From the NCBI RefSeq assembly GCF_008831285.2, contig NC_045141.1, forward strand, positions 17,780,106 through 17,844,105: a stretch of 64,000 bases of DNA, written 5' to 3'. The notes under the pieces are model-generated. The model was not told where the DNA came from. It made no database searches and was given only the letters and a program-made list of their open reading frames with translations. Below, piece by piece: positions 33,660 through 47,701 of this stretch; the first letter of the stretch is position 1; every line of letters starts with the position of its first letter. This stretch comes from Nymphaea colorata (taxonomy: Eukaryota > Streptophyta > Magnoliopsida > Nymphaeales > Nymphaeaceae). The position numbers and the translations under genes were made by a program.

Positions 33660-35116
33660 GTGATATGTATACATTTCAAAGTGCCATTAATGTCGTTGAT
33701 GAACTTGTCAATTAACTATGCAGTAAGATGGATTCTGCAAGATCTTCCATAAGGTTAAGTCGTTGGTCTCCCCAGACACATCCAAGTGCAGCACTGCAAC
33801 TAGTTAGGGAACAACTGTATAATATTCTCAATGTCTGGTTTGACCTTTCATGAGATTATACAAGTGGTTACAAACAGCTCTATATATAGATTCCAACTTT
33901 TGAGTACGGAAGCAAATTGCTTCACCCAGGAATAGCTTATTATATTAGAGGTGCAGAAGAGGGGAACTGGATCCTAAACAAAAATAAAATGACAGAAGAT
34001 TTCATACCATGCAGATGCGACCCATTTGCATCCCTACCCACTAGGACAGAAAATCTTCCTTGACAGACAAAACCAAGATCTGACTGAAAGTCTGTAACTT
34101 GTTTACTATTCAAAACCATTTTCGTTGGTGGGGTTGTCTGGCTACTTGTTCGTGGTCGTCATCAAAATTATTTGCAAGGCATGTGTTGTTGAGTTGTTCT
34201 CAACCCACCACAGCCAGAAAAGGGGAAATGGTTTGAAGTTCAGTACAATTGATACTCGAAAAGAAACGTGCCCAAGAAAGTAAACTAATCAAATAATTAG
34301 CTTATGTTACATTACTTACCTGGATTTCTTTATTTCTGCTTCTCGGCTTGTAGTCAGTATATATGGCCGGTGAACGAACTCAACAAAGCTTGTATGGCTT
34401 CTTCTTTAATTTTGAACGGTGGAATTAAGATCCCTAAAGCTTAAGCATCTTATGACCTAAATGAGAACACTCACTTTTTTGAAAAAAAAAAAAAATAGGT
34501 ATATGTGTATATAGTTGAAAAATGTATTTGTTTATGTGAGCATGCATTTGTATAGTTGTATATGCGTATGTTAACTATACCATATGGGCTATGCGAATGA
34601 TGCTAAACAATGTTGAGATAATAAAAATTTACTGATGAAGAAACCAAGTTTCGGTCATGCGTTCTTTCAGGCGAACCCTAACATTCACGAGCTACATCAA
34701 GCTGAGGTGTGAGCTTATCAGCATTTGGGTTCATTCAAGGGGGAGAAAAAGAATATTGTCGACATTTCATGCACGGAATAAATGGAGGCAGCTGCCTTTA
34801 CCTACAATTTCAACAAGCGGAAGTTTTAATTTCTGTTGTTTTATTTTTCGAATCATTGTTTTGTTAAAATTAATAATCTTGTGGCAGTGGTTTTCTCTAG
34901 AAAGAAAAACGAGAGGAGTTTGCGAGTTCTTTGTCACTCACAAAGCGAAGCAAACTCAAGCTATAGAGGAGCTTAGATGTTACTTCCAAAAATACTTTAG
35001 GGGCCATTTGCCATGGTGTGCAATACAATCCCAAAGATTGACATAGAATCTACTCTAATCTTTAGGATATATTCATGAAATAATGTGTTAGTCTTGTTTG
35101 TTGAAAAGCACAGTCT
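33660..35116. other. Unassigned spacer
   Basis: No gene recognised. A 129-codon open frame at 34657-35046 begins near MRSFRRTLTF and has no domain or splice support. Confidence 0.4.
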
Positions 35117-35540
35117 AGGAGCATTTGACGGTCTTGAATTTTGATTCTAGAATTAAAATTCTAGAAACAAAATTCTACCTCAAACTGGAATTGGAATGAA
35201 AATTCCAGTTTTAGTTTTCTTTTGTGTTTGAGAGTTCAGAATTTTAATTTCAGGATTGAAAATGACGTGTTTGATAAAAAAGGGAATTAAAATTTTAGGG
35301 CTGATGAATTAAAACCATCATGACATGCGCTTAAAGAAAGATGAAATAAATTATGAAATTCTGTAATCATAATTCTACCCCCTAGAATAAAATCAAAATT
35401 CCTAAATTTGGATTCAAGATATATAGCTTATAATACGGAATCAATTCCTTGTTTGATAACACATTATTATTTAACCAAAAATGAGAATTTAATTATATAA
35501 TTACATAAACAATTCCAGCCTCATCAAACACTGCTCCCCA
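35117..35540. mobile_element. MITE related to the 10.9 kb element
   Basis: The left end AGGAGCATTTGACG and the reverse complement of the right end, GGGGAGCAGTGTTTGATG, are inverted repeats. The interior repeats GAATTTTGATTCTAGAAT-like words, as at 10887-11337. Target duplication is unclear. Confidence 0.5.
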
Positions 35541-38500
35541 TAGTAATGTTTAATAGCCTTGGACCCCATGTTGATCTGAAATGCAAATGCTGCCTGCAAG
35601 AGACCCACTGTGTTTAAACAAACAGTGGTGCCGTTCATGGATTTTAGCGGCGGGTCTGATATGAGGTCCGGCCACGGACCGACATATACACCAGTGCTTG
35701 TATTGTTGAAAATCTGTCGGAATGTTCAATATTTTTCTTTTAGAAACCAACCGATCACGGTTGTCTGTAAATGAATGCACGAGATTGGCCGATACATGCC
35801 TTAAATGTTGTCATTTCAACCTTTGCTGTGACCAGACTGAAGCAATTCAGCATTTATGTCTCTCACAGTGAACACGGTTGCTCTCATATTCCGCGAACGC
35901 AACCTCACTCTGTACAACTTTATTTTCCGTGAACTTTTTCTATTGTTTAGTAGTCTTTCATGCATTTAAATAAAAGTAGCTAGCGGAGAAGGTTTTCTAC
36001 ACTGATAAACATAGCTAGGCTGCCGAACTTTGGATGAATAAGGTCAACTTTAGCTGTTCAGAATGAAAAATAATTTTTTTCCAAAATACTTCCAATTTTT
36101 TTTACAAAAAATTCAAAGAATGGCACAAAATAGAGTGGCAACTTTTTTTTGCTACTTTTTCTGTGTCTTAGCTGCTCTTATAGCAGCTCATCAGTGGGAA
36201 CAACTCATGAGATTAAGTACACCTAGCCTTGCTCATGATCATTTTTCTATGAAAAATCAGAAAGAAACATGCATTAAAATATAGAACGTCTATCAACATT
36301 TATTTTGAATAAAAAGTATTTGAAACTTTAGGAACATCAACTTACCGACTTTAATTTATTCGGCCCGCGGTATCTGCACCTGTTTTTGGCAGCTACTGAT
36401 AGAACACAACCAAAATTTTCTGTGAGATTCCGGGGCACTTGAAGCATGATTTCTTTAGGTGCCGAACAAGTAATGTTTGGTGACTGATGCCGACGCAGAA
36501 GACCAATTAATTAAATGATAAAGTTTCATGAAGGCAGAAGCTTTTTGCTACTTTCTAATGCATGCCAATCCAACTACAGTTGCACCTAACACAAAAAAAT
36601 GAAACCCTACCACATTATGTAGCATAGAGACCATAGGCTTTTGAGTTCTAGTAGTACCATCACATTTCATCGCATCAGTCAAGGAAATCTTATAAAAGTA
36701 TGCGCCCATGCAAGGACTCCACGTATATTGGACTTAGGAATTTCAAATTAAAGAGATGAACAGTGCAATATCTGCCCTAAGATCTTCTTTTATGTTTAAC
36801 TTGAAGAAATCGCATTGGCTCGGGGCACTTTGTCGCCCACTGGTGATATAAAACTCCCAGAAATTAAAAAAAAAAAGACTAGTGTTATTAGAAGAACTCC
36901 CAGAAAACTACTTTCATCACATAAAGACAGGTGATATATTGAAAAAACATTATATTTTATCTGGGTTGCATTGTCTTGTTATAAACATGTAATTAAGAGC
37001 AATACATCTTCAAATACTGACCATGCATGTCCGAGATCGTGCATGCAGGAAGGCCTGAATAACATATATAAACTGCCAAACTACAACTACTGGTATTTAT
37101 TAATGCACCTAACTTTGCATTATTGTTTGGACATCTTGAAAAAGGAAAAACTTGGGAGAATTTAAAATTCTCAATGATCGACGCACATGGCCCATACAGT
37201 GTCATGAATCTCAGAAATGTGACAGAAAGCAGTGCAGGCAATTTGTGGGCCAACTCCTCTGTAGACCCCATTAAGCGTGCATTCACTAAGGGTCATACTT
37301 ATAAAGTGGTGTAGAGAAAGAACAGTGGCATTATCACCCAACTCCCGCTGAAGATTATAGAATGGTTTAAAATCATAGATGAATGTCGCATTGACTTGAT
37401 GTTGCCATCTTGGTACTGCCAAATTTAAGTGCCTCCACTGCTTGCAGGACTTGCACCAGTTTTTGCAGGTCAGGACAAGATCCACAAAATCTCGACACAA
37501 TTTGAATCGACCAGTGGTCCATTTAGTAGTTCTCCAGAACAAAAGTTGGATCTGAACAGTGGATTTGATCAAGAATCCGGCCGGTTGATTTACGCATAAT
37601 CGCCGGATCTTAATCCAGTCGGACCGGAATAATCGTCGGTTCTACGATATAAATCTGATTGGAGTCTATAGGAACATTTAAAGCATCATGAGACTGAGAT
37701 ATGTGCTACGTTGTTTAACCTAATTCTCTGAACTTTTTTGACTAAAAGGAAAAAAATGTAGAGTTAGGTTTAAGAAGCTCACATCAAGGTGGTTGAGAGA
37801 TATCACATGGATACACAACATCTTCCTCCCACAAAGAAAAGTCTCTACACTCATGACTCTTTATCCCACAAAATGTTGACTTTATCTTCTTAAGTCCATA
37901 CTTGCATGAGACACACGCATAGTAGTTGACCTCAGGCTACTTTTGATTGAATATGGCTACCAAACGAACGGTGGACAGTCTTTATCTAATCTCACTCAAT
38001 TAAGGATGAAAACCTGTTTATGAACATTTCTTTGCGCTGCTAATCCGCTTAACGAGCCTGTGCAAGTTTGGCAGCTCTTCTTACGACTCGGTTCGTTAAC
38101 ATGAGGGTGAGCTCAGCTAAATTTGCTAATGAAGCCCACTTTACTCTTGCAAATGAACATTTTTGTACGTCGAGCAGAACCAATCAGTGATAAAAAGAAT
38201 ATTATGTTCTTGGAACACATGAAGATTCATATTTCCAGACCGTCATGATTTTGTTTTAGAAAACGTAATAGAACTGTCATCTGTTTGATTTACGAATAAC
38301 ATCCATAATCATATCATGTTTTATCGAACAAGAACTTAAATCGTGTGGTTTGAGAACAACTAATCTGAAAATGGAATCCATTTGAATCCTGCTTCATATT
38401 TAACAAGTTAATAGTGCATACCTTGCATTCAAATCTTTTTTTCCCTTTAAAGGTGAGAGGTTCAATGCCACTGCCCCTGTACCCACCTCCTTCAAAGTTC

Positions 38501-39865
38501 ACATAGCTTACTTCAAAACATATTACGGATTAAAAGAGATGCACACTAGAACGTAACAACAATTACATCAGGATTTGTACACAAGTCCCTTTACCTTGCG
38601 TTCAGGGACATTATGCATCAACCAACACCAGCCATAATAACTAGCTAAAATCCAGTCACAACCACCCTCCAACTGCTCAATTAGTATCTTCTTAAGCATT
38701 TCCTTCCAGAGATCAACAGTGATAATCACTACCATTTTTCCCGGGAATTGGGAAAGATATAAAGTGGTTCGATTTGAAAAGATTTGTGTCGTCCGTCAAC
38801 CTATAGAGTAGTTTAACAATAATAACATAATGTCACTGTTCCATGAATCTGCCTCGAGGTAGATTAATAAAACACTCATGCATTACATGATTCTACCTTT
38901 TTTTTTTGGGTAAATTCATGAAACAGTAATAATATGCGCTTTTGATCTGTTCCTAGTGTTGGAAATATGAAGCCTAAAGGGGAACGAAATAATTCAAGAT
39001 TATCCCTTTCCTCTGTGTATGAGAAGACGTAGATCCAAAATTGGAATGGGAAAAATTATCCTGGGGATTAATTTTTTTTGGCGGGGATTAATAGTTACGT
39101 GTTTGAATGGCACGTGAGGCCCCACAAGAAAACAGGGAGAAAAATTCCATGTATTATTATAATAATCTTTTTAGCGATTCATGCTCGATTACATGGATCA
39201 GAAACATAGAATCAACAAGCAATCATTATTCTATCAAAAGTTTTATGTCCTGTAAAAGTAAAACAAAGGTTTTCATTTTTCTTTTCTTCTTGTTTGTCAC
39301 AAGGTTATATCGTTAAGAACGCCTTTTCCTTTTTTTTTTAAAGAGTTTTAAATGCAAAGAAGATGGAAGTGGGTGAGATCACACCCACCGCACTGTCCCC
39401 AACTGCATCCCTCGTGAGCCGAAGCAACCAAGAAAAGATTTTAATGAAAAGGCAGAAGCAGATTCAGAGAACAAGTAGAGGAATAAATAAAAAAGAACAG
39501 AGCAACCCCTTTTTAACATGCTTCATGAAAAACAAAGCGTTCTAATATCCCATCTGTACTTGGAAAGAGGAGGCTGAAGAAATAACTCCAAACAGCCTGT
39601 TGACACACTGGCCTTTAAAAACATTTATAATTCAATAAAAGCTGCCCTGCCCCAAGAGAAAACAATCAGTATTCAAATTTCAAAAAGAAACGAACAATCA
39701 ATCAAACACTTTCAGGAGAAGAAATGAGAAATCTCTATTGACCAGATAAAAATTATACAAAAAATAACAAATCTGTATTCGGGTGTTCTTTGTTTCCCTT
39801 TTCTTTTTGCGATTTTTGCTGACAAGAATCGGATGAGAGGAATGTTTCACAGACAAAAAGTGCTC
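35541..39865. other. Gene-poor spacer, 4.3 kb
   Basis: No exon with family support. The sequence is AT-rich with scattered T/A tracts. Words of the CTCGGTTCGTT/GAGCTCAGCT type near 38050-38120 recall the GAGCTCGA repeat at 56.4 kb. The last few hundred bases probably include the 3'UTR of the ATL gene, which is transcribed leftward. Confidence 0.4.
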
Positions 39866-41326
39866 TCAAACAGGGGGGATTGGAGCTGAATGCATCACTC
39901 TGTTCTGCTTCCCAACAATCCAATTGAGTGTTCGCTTGGCAAAGGATGGCGTTGAGCTGATTTGAGACTCTACACTGTAGAAACTGCAGCTCTCTTCATC
40001 CACACCACATACACTACTTCTAGGCAACGAACAAGCATCACCATGGTTCATCCATCCTTCAACCTCAATCTCAGACACGGTAGTCCTCTGGCTGCTGCTC
40101 TGCTTCAGCTTCGCATCATCCACCCTCTGCATCGGCAGCCGGAAGGAGAACGCCCTTCTGGATGGATCTGTGGAGGAAGACGGCTTGTCCTTCTTTGTTC
40201 GGAGCCAGATCTTTGAAACCGAAAAGCTTTCCTTTTTGTCCTCCCGAATCACCGCCGAGCTGCCTCCATGGCAGTCTGCAATTCGAAATCCTTCCTTTCT
40301 AGGCTGTGAATTCTTTGAGAAGTCACACATGGAGACGGTAGGCCTGTGGCCCGGCACCAAAGGCAAAGGTGCCGTCGTTGTGGGTCTTTTCCTTTTCACT
40401 GGAACAATGGGTACTTGCAGGAGAGAGGCTTCATCCAAGACATACTCAAAAGAACCCATTGAGTAACATCTCCTGGAGTCCACATTACTGATGCTGCTGC
40501 TGCTCTCCCCTGCGCCTATGCCCCTGGCAGAGACGTCCCCAGCAACGGTACCACCAACGGCATCTGTGTTCCTCAGCTTACCCAGCTTCACCGGCACCAC
40601 TTTCGCCTCCTCCCTCGCCGGATTATCAACTGGTTTCTGCGAATTCTCGACGAGGGCAGGCGGGAAGCCGTCTTCGGATGCCAAATTCGTCGGGGCAGCA
40701 GAAAGAGAGTCCCGGAAGTCTCTGTCGACGATCTCCCGGGAGCTTTCGCTGCCGGATTCAAGAACCAGGACGACCGGCGAGCAAGTGTTTGACGGAAAGT
40801 CAGGGAGGAGACTCCCTCTGCACAGCGGGCATGTTGAATGTGAGAGCAACCATGTATCTATACACTCTAGATGGAATGCATGGCTGCACTTGGGCAGCAG
40901 CCTAAGCTTGTCGTCTGGCTCAAATTCGCAGAGGCAGACGGCACAATCGAATGGGTTCTTAGCTCCGATGATGGACTTGTAGAGGAACACAGGGAGGGTG
41001 TCGATGTAAGACTGGTCCACCCCTGCATCATGAAGATGGAAGAGCTGCTGCAGCTGCCCTTGTAAGACGGTCACATTGTCCATGTCATTGGAGTCCCTCC
41101 TCGAAGGCCTAATAAGGAATCTAACAAGAAGGTGAAGCAGACCGGAGATGAAGAATATGACGGCCAGAATTATTATGATCAGCAAGATGCTAGGACTGAT
41201 CTTGTTCTCAAAGCTTTGGTCATAGCGCGGCGGTGGAGAAGGGGGGGGAGGGCCAAGAAAGTATTGCATAAATGGGGAAGGATAAGAACTCTCATTTCTC
41301 CTGCTTCCATTCAACACCCAGCTCAT
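39866..41326 (-). CDS. ATL-family RING-H2 E3 ubiquitin ligase (ATL13/ATL46-like), single exon, 486 aa
   Basis: A membrane-anchored ubiquitin ligase. A proline-rich N-terminus (residues 25-33) precedes a hydrophobic anchor (about 46-70). Then come the GLD-type motif GVDQSYIDTLP (102-112) and the RING-H2 finger C128, C131, C147, H149, H152, C155, C166, C169 with the expected spacing. W159 in the DTWL motif fits the E2-binding tryptophan. The long serine-rich C-terminal tail ends with a NWIVGKQNR segment. The VLQGQLQQLFHLHDAGVDQS block before the RING is typical of the ATL13/46/47 group. Lack of introns is normal for ATLs. A GAA-repeat tract at 41456-41480 lies in the putative 5'UTR. Targets cannot be inferred. 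Confidence 0.93.
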   Translation of the reverse strand: MSWVLNGSRRNESSYPSPFMQYFLGPPPPSPPPRYDQSFENKISPSILLIIIILAVIFFISGLLHLLVRFLIRPSRRDSNDMDNVTVLQGQLQQLFHLHDAGVDQSYIDTLPVFLYKSIIGAKNPFDCAVCLCEFEPDDKLRLLPKCSHAFHLECIDTWLLSHSTCPLCRGSLLPDFPSNTCSPVVLVLESGSESSREIVDRDFRDSLSAAPTNLASEDGFPPALVENSQKPVDNPAREEAKVVPVKLGKLRNTDAVGGTVAGDVSARGIGAGESSSSISNVDSRRCYSMGSFEYVLDEASLLQVPIVPVKRKRPTTTAPLPLVPGHRPTVSMCDFSKNSQPRKEGFRIADCHGGSSAVIREDKKESFSVSKIWLRTKKDKPSSSTDPSRRAFSFRLPMQRVDDAKLKQSSSQRTTVSEIEVEGWMNHGDACSLPRSSVCGVDEESCSFYSVESQISSTPSFAKRTLNWIVGKQNRVMHSAPIPPV

Positions 41327-44315
41327 CTTCTCCTTTGATAAACAAGCATCTACCAGAAGAAATGGCCTGAAGAGAAAACTAAACTGAAACTGAGAAAATG
41401 TGAATTTCTCTCACCTTGGATCTCTGAGTCTTCCACAAGAATCACCACCACAGAGAAGAAGAAGAAGAAGAAGAAGAAGAGGGTAACCCATATTTTGTTT
41501 GTTGAGCCCAAATGAAAAGCATTGATGATCCCACCAACTCACAGAGAGTGAGGGTGTGCATTAAAGGCACGATGAGGGAGACACCCTTCCCATGCCAACT
41601 TATAGCAGAAAGGGAAACCTGCAGGTCAATGATGGTAAAACAAGAACCCATCTTGGGCATAGAAGAAAATCTGTCATTGCACCAGGTAGAAAAGAAAAGG
41701 AAGGGGAATAAACATACGCTGAAGAACTCAGCATAAATCTTAGGCAGAAATAAATAAATGAAATACAGATTACCCATGATTCAAAAGAGGGGGCACTGAA
41801 GATTGCAGCAACTTCTTAATGATCATTTAATTATTGAGAAATTGATCTACCCGCCAGATTCCTTTCAAGTTTGTTATTGCATCTGGAAACGCACATACAT
41901 ATGGTCTAACGTCATTAATGCGAACCAAAGTGGCCCATGAATGTGAAAAAAATATTAACAAAAACTCCCCAAGGAATATTTATCCTTCTCCCTTGTTCTG
42001 TCAAAGGAAATGGATACTGAGAAAAAAAAAAAAAAGAAAACAACGGCGAGGATAAGATAGAAGCCTAGAGAAAGTAGAAGTGAAAAGTTTGTGCTTTTAT
42101 TGGATAGAGAGAGAGAGAGAGTGAGAGAGACAGAGCTTCTGTCTGTGTATTGGCAGACAATGACAATGGTTGAAGAAAGCTTAGTGTGGTGCGTCAATCG
42201 AGCCCACTTCGGTCTCCCTCTCTCCCTTGTCGTGCCGCTAAAATTGGGTCATGGACACCGAAGTTGTCAGAACAGGTTCCTGATCCTGAGTAACCTTTTT
42301 TGGAGGAAAAATTGGATCCATTTTCATGTCAAATCTATTAGAGTTTTATGTGAAGACTTCCAAAGCACTAATTTTTAAAGATCATATTTGCAACATTGAA
42401 AACACATACAAGTGAAATAGCAGATTATATTAAAGGAAAGATAAAAAAAGATATGACTTGAAACAAATTTAGATCCATTTTGCTATCGTTTGTATCATAG
42501 AGAAACAGAGAGCGAGTTTTGAGGAGAAATCTATTCTTCCAAAAAAAAAAAAAAAAAGGCACCTGTTCTTCTTTTAATATAACGAGGAGCCGCTGAATTT
42601 TGAAGACATTTTCATCTGACAGATCTTTTATGTTTAACTCACTCAAGCGGGTAATATAAAATACTCAAACATTTGTGAGGTTCTTCTAATATCTTCAGAG
42701 ATTGAGCGTGTTTTCGATAATCTTTCTGATATCTTTCTAATTTCCAAAACTCAAGTTAATTAATGATAATGGCAAAGAAAAAGGGGTTCTGAGATCCGAG
42801 TGAGGGTAATCTCGGAATTGTTGTTTTAAATAAATACTAACGTCTTTATTTTACAAGAAATTACGCGTGATTTCCGGTCAACGCTTTTGATCCAATAAAT
42901 TGACACAAGTAACAGTGTTTTGAACGTGGCACTGAAGTCCAGGAAAGGACGGTGTTGACCTTTGACTTTGCAAATTTTCAAATGGATCAGGTAAGAAAAA
43001 GAAAAGGCTTCTGACGGAGATGGGATCCGATCAGTTGGATCCACTGCAAGTACTGGATCCGCAGCTCAATATGGGTTTTGCTTCTGAATCCGAGTTTGGA
43101 AATTAAGAGGAGTTCAGCACAACTAAGGCTTAAATGCAAGTTAAATCCAGATTTCAAGCTAATCGGATCTAAACTTGGCTTAAAAAATCCGATTCCCCTT
43201 CAGTTTGAAATCTCGAATACAAATAAGTATCAAGAGTTTGGAAAATCGAATCCAAATAAAATATTATTGGATCTTATTCAAGGATAAATAAACCCATCGT
43301 TTATTTGATTTTAGATGCACACACATATATATACATTTTCTACATCAAAAACATATGAAAAAAGACAATTGAGGTTTTATAAAAAAAAAGTCAACGTTCA
43401 CAAATTAATTTTATTTTTTTATTCGCATAAATGGAAAAAATTTTGAAAAAGGAGAAAGGACATTAACAAGAAAATAATAAAGTAAGGAGTCGTTAAACTT
43501 AACCCCGGGAGCTCACGGTCAAGGACGAAAAGGGCCCTGCATTGTCAAAGCCTTAAGGGTCTCCGGAAAGTAGTGCCTCCTTGAAATTCAAAACTGCCTT
43601 GAGAAGCTCAACTTGTCTTTTGCCTTGCCAGAGTTAATGAGCAAAAGAGTCAAAGCCTAGTCGCCCCTTGGTGTCAGTTCGCCGAATTAGATGGGGGTTG
43701 GATGGAAATATAGCTCCCTAGAGCTGTGTCAAGAATAGTGACGATATTTTGGAAGAACCCCGACGTGAAATTCTAGTATCGGCCTTTTACTCGCCAAAAT
43801 ATCGTGATAGTAAAGCCTTAAATTAAATGAACGTAGGTTCCCTGCTTCCTGATTCACTTCCTTCTCGCTGGAAGAAAGACATTTCTTGATGACATTTGGT
43901 AGGTGTAAAGTGTTTGACTGAGACAATGAGTTGGTTTTATTGACCTTTTGATGATTGACTTGAAACCCAAAAAAAAAAAAAAAAGCATTAGTTATTTTTG
44001 CGTATACATGAGCCTATGTATGTCCAGTTATATTCCTTTTTAAAACGCTAAATAAGTGAACTAATTATTTTGTTACGTATAAGCTTCTCGTGGAATAAGC
44101 TGGTTTTTGGGTTGTAGGAAGCTTCAAAGTTTTGCAGCAAATTCACGGTTCATCTATAATTTTTATTTTATTTATTTTTATGTATAAATGGTCGTCGTTC
44201 AAAGGGCGTTTGATTGCTGTCCATTGATACATGGCAAACAGGTCAGGTGCTCTCTCACCCTTCAAATGCCTTATCGGGCAACCGTGGGCCGTAGTGATCT
44301 TCACAAAGTATGGTT

Positions 44316-44318
<3 letters not shown>
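41327..44318. other. ATL upstream region and spacer
   Basis: It holds the probable ATL 5'UTR and promoter region (GAA repeats at 41456-41480), a GA microsatellite near 42103-42131 and A-rich tracts. An AATCCGAT-like repeated stretch at 43080-43290 may belong to the GGATGTCAA MITE family. The 43500-43930 part is less AT-rich than its surroundings and is unexplained. Confidence 0.4.
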
Positions 44319-44388
<70 letters not shown>

Positions 44389-44389
44389 A
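44319..44389. repeat. (AT)30 microsatellite with GA tail
   Basis: About 60 bases of uninterrupted AT are followed by GAGAGAGA. Confidence 0.95.
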
Positions 44390-47300
44390 GCTTCCAATTT
44401 TTCAAACTTGCTTGGGAAAGATAAATATAAAATGAAATTTTATGGAATGAAATGGGGATTCGCATATTTGGGCATGTGAACAAAATATGAAGTTTGCCAT
44501 CTTTTTCTTCCTACGTAGGTTGAAAGATGCGCTTGGTTGTCTGCTGCCGATGCTTGCGCCAAAAAAAGTTGGCCAGCTAAACCAGTGGACCGAGTTCGCG
44601 TTTGGATAAGGAGAGAAACGTGGACTACTTCATGATTTTTTTTTTCTTTCTGCTAAAATTTATTACGTGTATAGACCGGATGATAGCAAATACTTCCAAA
44701 AACAAAGGAGAAAAATATATTGGTCGATTCAACAAGGTCCATTTTTAATGTATAGAACAAGTTTTTTTTGAAAGACTAATTTTGTGTAACATTGGTGAAA
44801 AAGCATGACTTTAGCTGTAAAAGAACTATGTTGAGTCGATCTATTTCATTTAAAAGTTGTTTGAATGGTGGAAGAAAATGTGGTTCAGACGTAGACTTAA
44901 GCTCAAATGCTGCAGAAAGGTGTATATTCCAGAACGTGAGTGCAAGTACATATGAAAAAGCAGAGCAGAATGTCTCCCACGTTCTTTTCAAAACACATCC
45001 TCTTCATCGTGATCATCACTGAGGATGGTTTTCCCGCCCGCCTGCAACTTTGATGAGCTATCAACGCATGAAAGCATTCCATCACTTAGCAACTCCAACC
45101 AAACCAGCAGAAGCTGTTCCTAAAAGAAAGAGAAAGAAACAGATTCCTGTAGAATATCTGTGGTCGATTGACAAAAGGTTTTGCTCTTTTCATCATTCAA
45201 AAACTTCCAACTTGAGAAGAAGATGGACCCAGTAAGTAATGAATGCATGTCGGGAATTAGGAGGTGGGTTCTGCTCTCTCGAGTGTCGGTGATTGGTGAT
45301 AGATGATGACAGCGTGAAGGTGGCGGTGGTAGCTTTGGCTGGAGCCAGCGGCAATGGTGGAGGTGGTGGTGGTGGCGGCGGCAGGAGTAGCAGCAGCACG
45401 TAATGGGCGGTAATGAGTGACGATGACCTCTCAGGTATAAAGGCTGCAAATTGGCCAGCTCCACTTGGATCTCGGTAGAAGGGGATTCAAACTTCAAACA
45501 GAGCCTATTGATACTGTGAGATCATCGTGACTCTTATCATTCGTCTTATGATCCGAGACTCATAAAAAGGTGTGTTTTGAAATATCATTCGTTTAAATAA
45601 ATTGAGAGACATAGATTATCAATTCATGCCACATGTTAAAAACCATGAATTTAAGGTTAGATTGAGGAGGGGTGATCTTAAATCCATAAATCTAAGATCT
45701 TAGGATATTAGATCACCGTGGATCTCAAATTCACGATAAAACAAACACAACCCCATGTAAATGGATCTCCAAGAGCGCTCAAATGCGAGAGCGTGGTGTA
45801 TGTTTGGTGTGATCGGTGGTTCAGCTTTTTAGGTATCTTGAGCCATTGGTGTTTCTATGTTTTAAGACACTTTTAAATATGTCTTTTGATGTGTAGAAGC
45901 TACCTGAAAGAAGAGTGGAAGCTACCTGAAAGAAGGGCCAAGGCCCTCCCCCTTCTCCCTGCCCTCATGGTTTAAGGCTGCTTCGGAACTTCGTTGGACT
46001 TATAATTATGATGACATGCTTACTACCCCTTAAAGTTTAAAGGAGTAGCACCCACGAGAACCAAACTAACCATGCATTGTTAACACGCCTATCACTTCGA
46101 CCAGATATGTTTTGAAACACTTTAATCCAAATCCAAAACACTTTTTTAGGACATATAGGATCCTACCGATGAAAAGTAATTCCTTTTTTTTTCTAAATAA
46201 TATTGGCTTATCATTCATAGCAGATTTAGAACTTTCTTTCGTTGCAACTTCTCCCTTGTCATGTGTGCATGTGCGAACTGGGTCCCTAGTGCAAAGATAT
46301 AGTTATGTTCAGGGTCCATCAATGTGCTACACAAGGGAAGTGGACCCACATTAAAAAGGGATTCCAGTAGCTTGTGGGGATAAGGCATTTTGAAAAGATA
46401 GGTCTCTAGTTTGATTCCTATAAGTGTTATGTTTCTGCACTACATTTCAAGTTTGATTCACATAACTACTGTCATTGTTGATGCCGACGCAAAACCCCAA
46501 TGAAGAAAGACCCGAAACAGTTTTTTTGGTCCGAACGTTCGACAACATCTCCTGCATATACTTGAATTCACATATCATATCTACATAGTATCTAGCTTAC
46601 CTTATGAGCCTTATAAAATAGGAAGGTTGATAACTTAGTTTCCCTATGCTATACATATGGCTCATGAGTTCATGAAACTTGATTGACGAAGTCCGGAACT
46701 AGAAAAATCAAGCATATAGTACATGTTCTGCACTAGCTTTCATGGAGGATCTCGGCAAGTCTGAGCTTCTCTGTAAATATTAATGTAGAGGAAAATTGAA
46801 GTTGGAAGGAGAGAAGTTAGTGTGATAACTTTCAAACAAACACCATCATGAACTTCTGTGAATTCAAATTGTTGATTGATGAATTTGTTAGTATGATTTC
46901 GAACTTTTTTGGAGTGCTTTGGTTTTTAAAAAAAAGAGTGTGCAGGAGGCAGTGTACTATCCTTTAGGCGTGCACATTACTGATCAGGAGAGTGGTAAAC
47001 AACTGGAGATCGAATCAAGTCTAATGTCCACTCTCAAGATGAGCAGAATCTGGGTTGTCTGTATTGTTTTATGTTATATCGTTTTTGGATTTTTTTAATG
47101 GTGAGGTTTACTTGGATATTATTCAACAGAGTAGTTTTCTTCATGGAAATATCTATATTTTTAAAAATAAATAAAATTTCCTCAGCCAGGCAAAAGCAAG
47201 GTCTAGATGTCCTTTCTTCTTTTTTTTTTAACATATGGGATCCGTAAATTCATGATGTGCATATTTAACCCGGTTTTAGTTGTTTATTGCTTGAATATCA

Positions 47301-47701
47301 AAGCATAGCATTTTGGTCGGTCATCATCAAGGTCTGTCCCCGTGGTTCAACCTAAGGAAAACTCTGTGAAGCCTTTAAATGAACCGACCTACCCATGTGC
47401 AAGGAATTGCTCTCTTTAAATGCGTCCACTTAGTAATGTTATCCCCAGCCCCAGGTAGTGAGGTGAAAATTAGGCGTTTTTCAACACCACAAGCATGAAC
47501 CATGTTGAGAAAATCACCAAAAATATTTTTAGTATGCAAATTGAAGCATAAAGAGAGCCCTAAATCCCGAGGGATGAGGAAAAGGAAGAGGCTTCGGCCT
47601 TTACTTGAGCGATGGGAATACTCTCTCGCTCACTCGAACTGCTCTTTTTTACCAACTCTTTTGTCTTTTTAATGCAGTACCATTGTGCTCGTTCTTGCCA
47701 T
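44390..47701. other. Gene-poor spacer
   Basis: No supported gene. A GGT/GGC-rich simple stretch at about 45320-45400 makes low-complexity open frames on both strands. The remainder is AT-rich. Confidence 0.4.

Noticed and set aside
34657..35046. 129-codon open frame
   Set aside because: No domain, no promoter or splice context and an unremarkable length for chance in this much sequence.
37171..37572. 133-codon frame on - (MIKSTVQIQLLFW)
   Set aside because: No similarity to any family I recognise and no conserved motif; left as spacer.
45193..45497. Proline/histidine-rich open frames on - and glycine-rich frame on +
   Set aside because: They come from a GGT/GGC simple repeat; the + frame has a stop codon directly upstream.
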